A DNA stretch of 64,000 nucleotides, taken from Nectonema munidae. Taxonomy: Eukaryota > Nematomorpha > Nectonematoida > Nectonematidae. A program made the translations under genes and the position numbers. Where the stretch lies: contig JAUIRK010001052.1 in assembly GCA_030549495.1 (NCBI GenBank), forward strand, positions 2,604,001 to 2,668,000, in the 5' to 3' direction. This document shows, piece after piece, positions 63,848 to 64,000 of this stretch. Every line of letters begins with the position of its first letter. Positions within the stretch are counted from its first letter, which is position 1. The notes under the pieces were generated by a model, which saw nothing but the letters and a program-made list of their open reading frames with translations, made no database searches and was not told the origin of the DNA.

Positions 63848-64000
63848 CAGGGTTCTCAATCTTTTTGACCTAAGGTACCCTTTGGCTTAAAAATTTTTCT
63901 CACGGACATCCGCGATCCTGATATCGAAAATATGAAAATTTTTAGTGTAAATCTTTCAGTGAAATATTTTCGAATGTAAAACAATCTAACTACTTTAACT
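63848..64000 (+). mobile_element. Start of a non-autonomous hAT element, cut by window edge
   Basis: CAGGGTTCTCAATCTTTTTG followed by ACCTAAGGTACCCTTTGG resembles the CAGTGGTTCTCAACCTTTTT terminus of Charlie-type hAT elements, the type seen at 655. The other end lies beyond the window. Confidence 0.5.

Overview
The window looks like AT-rich genomic DNA of a metazoan, most likely an arthropod. The host genes have short exons with GT-AG introns, and they are buried in a dense mix of transposable elements: hAT, piggyBac, pogo/Tigger, LINE, Penelope-like and tRNA-derived SINE sequences. The species cannot be fixed from sequence alone. A crustacean such as a copepod would fit, but that is a guess.

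Three host genes can be assembled from exons whose splice phases agree. (1) A SNAP29-like Qbc-SNARE on the minus strand has exons 23226-23405, 15086-15413 and 13048-13214, giving 224 residues. (2) A BET1-like Qc-SNARE on the same strand has a proposed 10-bp first coding exon at 12912-12921, then 1285-1382 and 42-98. It runs off the left edge before the transmembrane exon. (3) An RNF146-like RING + WWE ubiquitin ligase on the plus strand has exons 26264-26382, 36099-36206, 50248-50386 and 50438-50623, giving 183 residues. SNAP29 and BET1 lie tail-to-head with only 126 bp between stop and proposed start, a candidate operon-like pair of SNARE genes. RNF146 is divergent from SNAP29 across about 2.9 kb that is itself full of repeats.

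Layout. 1-13 kb: BET1 with two introns holding a head-to-head pair of piggyBac-like MITEs, a hAT MITE with an 8-bp target duplication, LINE remnants, a perfect 86-bp inverted repeat, minisatellites, hAT remnants and a Tigger deletion derivative. 13-23.4 kb: SNAP29, whose 7.8-kb first intron holds a Tigger transposase, two tandem-repeat families and a Penelope-like terminal repeat with a ribozyme-like motif. 23.4-26.3 kb: intergenic, with a hAT remnant, a MITE and a SINE. 26.3-50.6 kb: RNF146. Its first long intron holds a complete hAT of a poorly described family, a SINE, a foldback MITE and another piggyBac-like MITE. Its second holds a complete 3.4-kb piggyBac with its own intron, a LINE ORF1 without ORF2, a full-length 5.1-kb RNase H-bearing LINE inserted into a Penelope-like element, and a CR1/Jockey-like LINE remnant. 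50.6-64 kb: no host gene recognised; a piggyBac remnant carrying a GC-rich insertion, a hAT with 8-bp target duplication inside satellite DNA, a 5'-truncated RTE LINE, a pogo element with intact termini, and further hAT pieces.

Many insertions are bounded here by terminal repeats plus target duplications read directly from the sequence (TTAA, 8 bp, TA, 11 bp, 15 bp). The better preserved transposon reading frames are broken almost only at A/T homopolymers, so either very young decay or uncorrected base-calling could be responsible.
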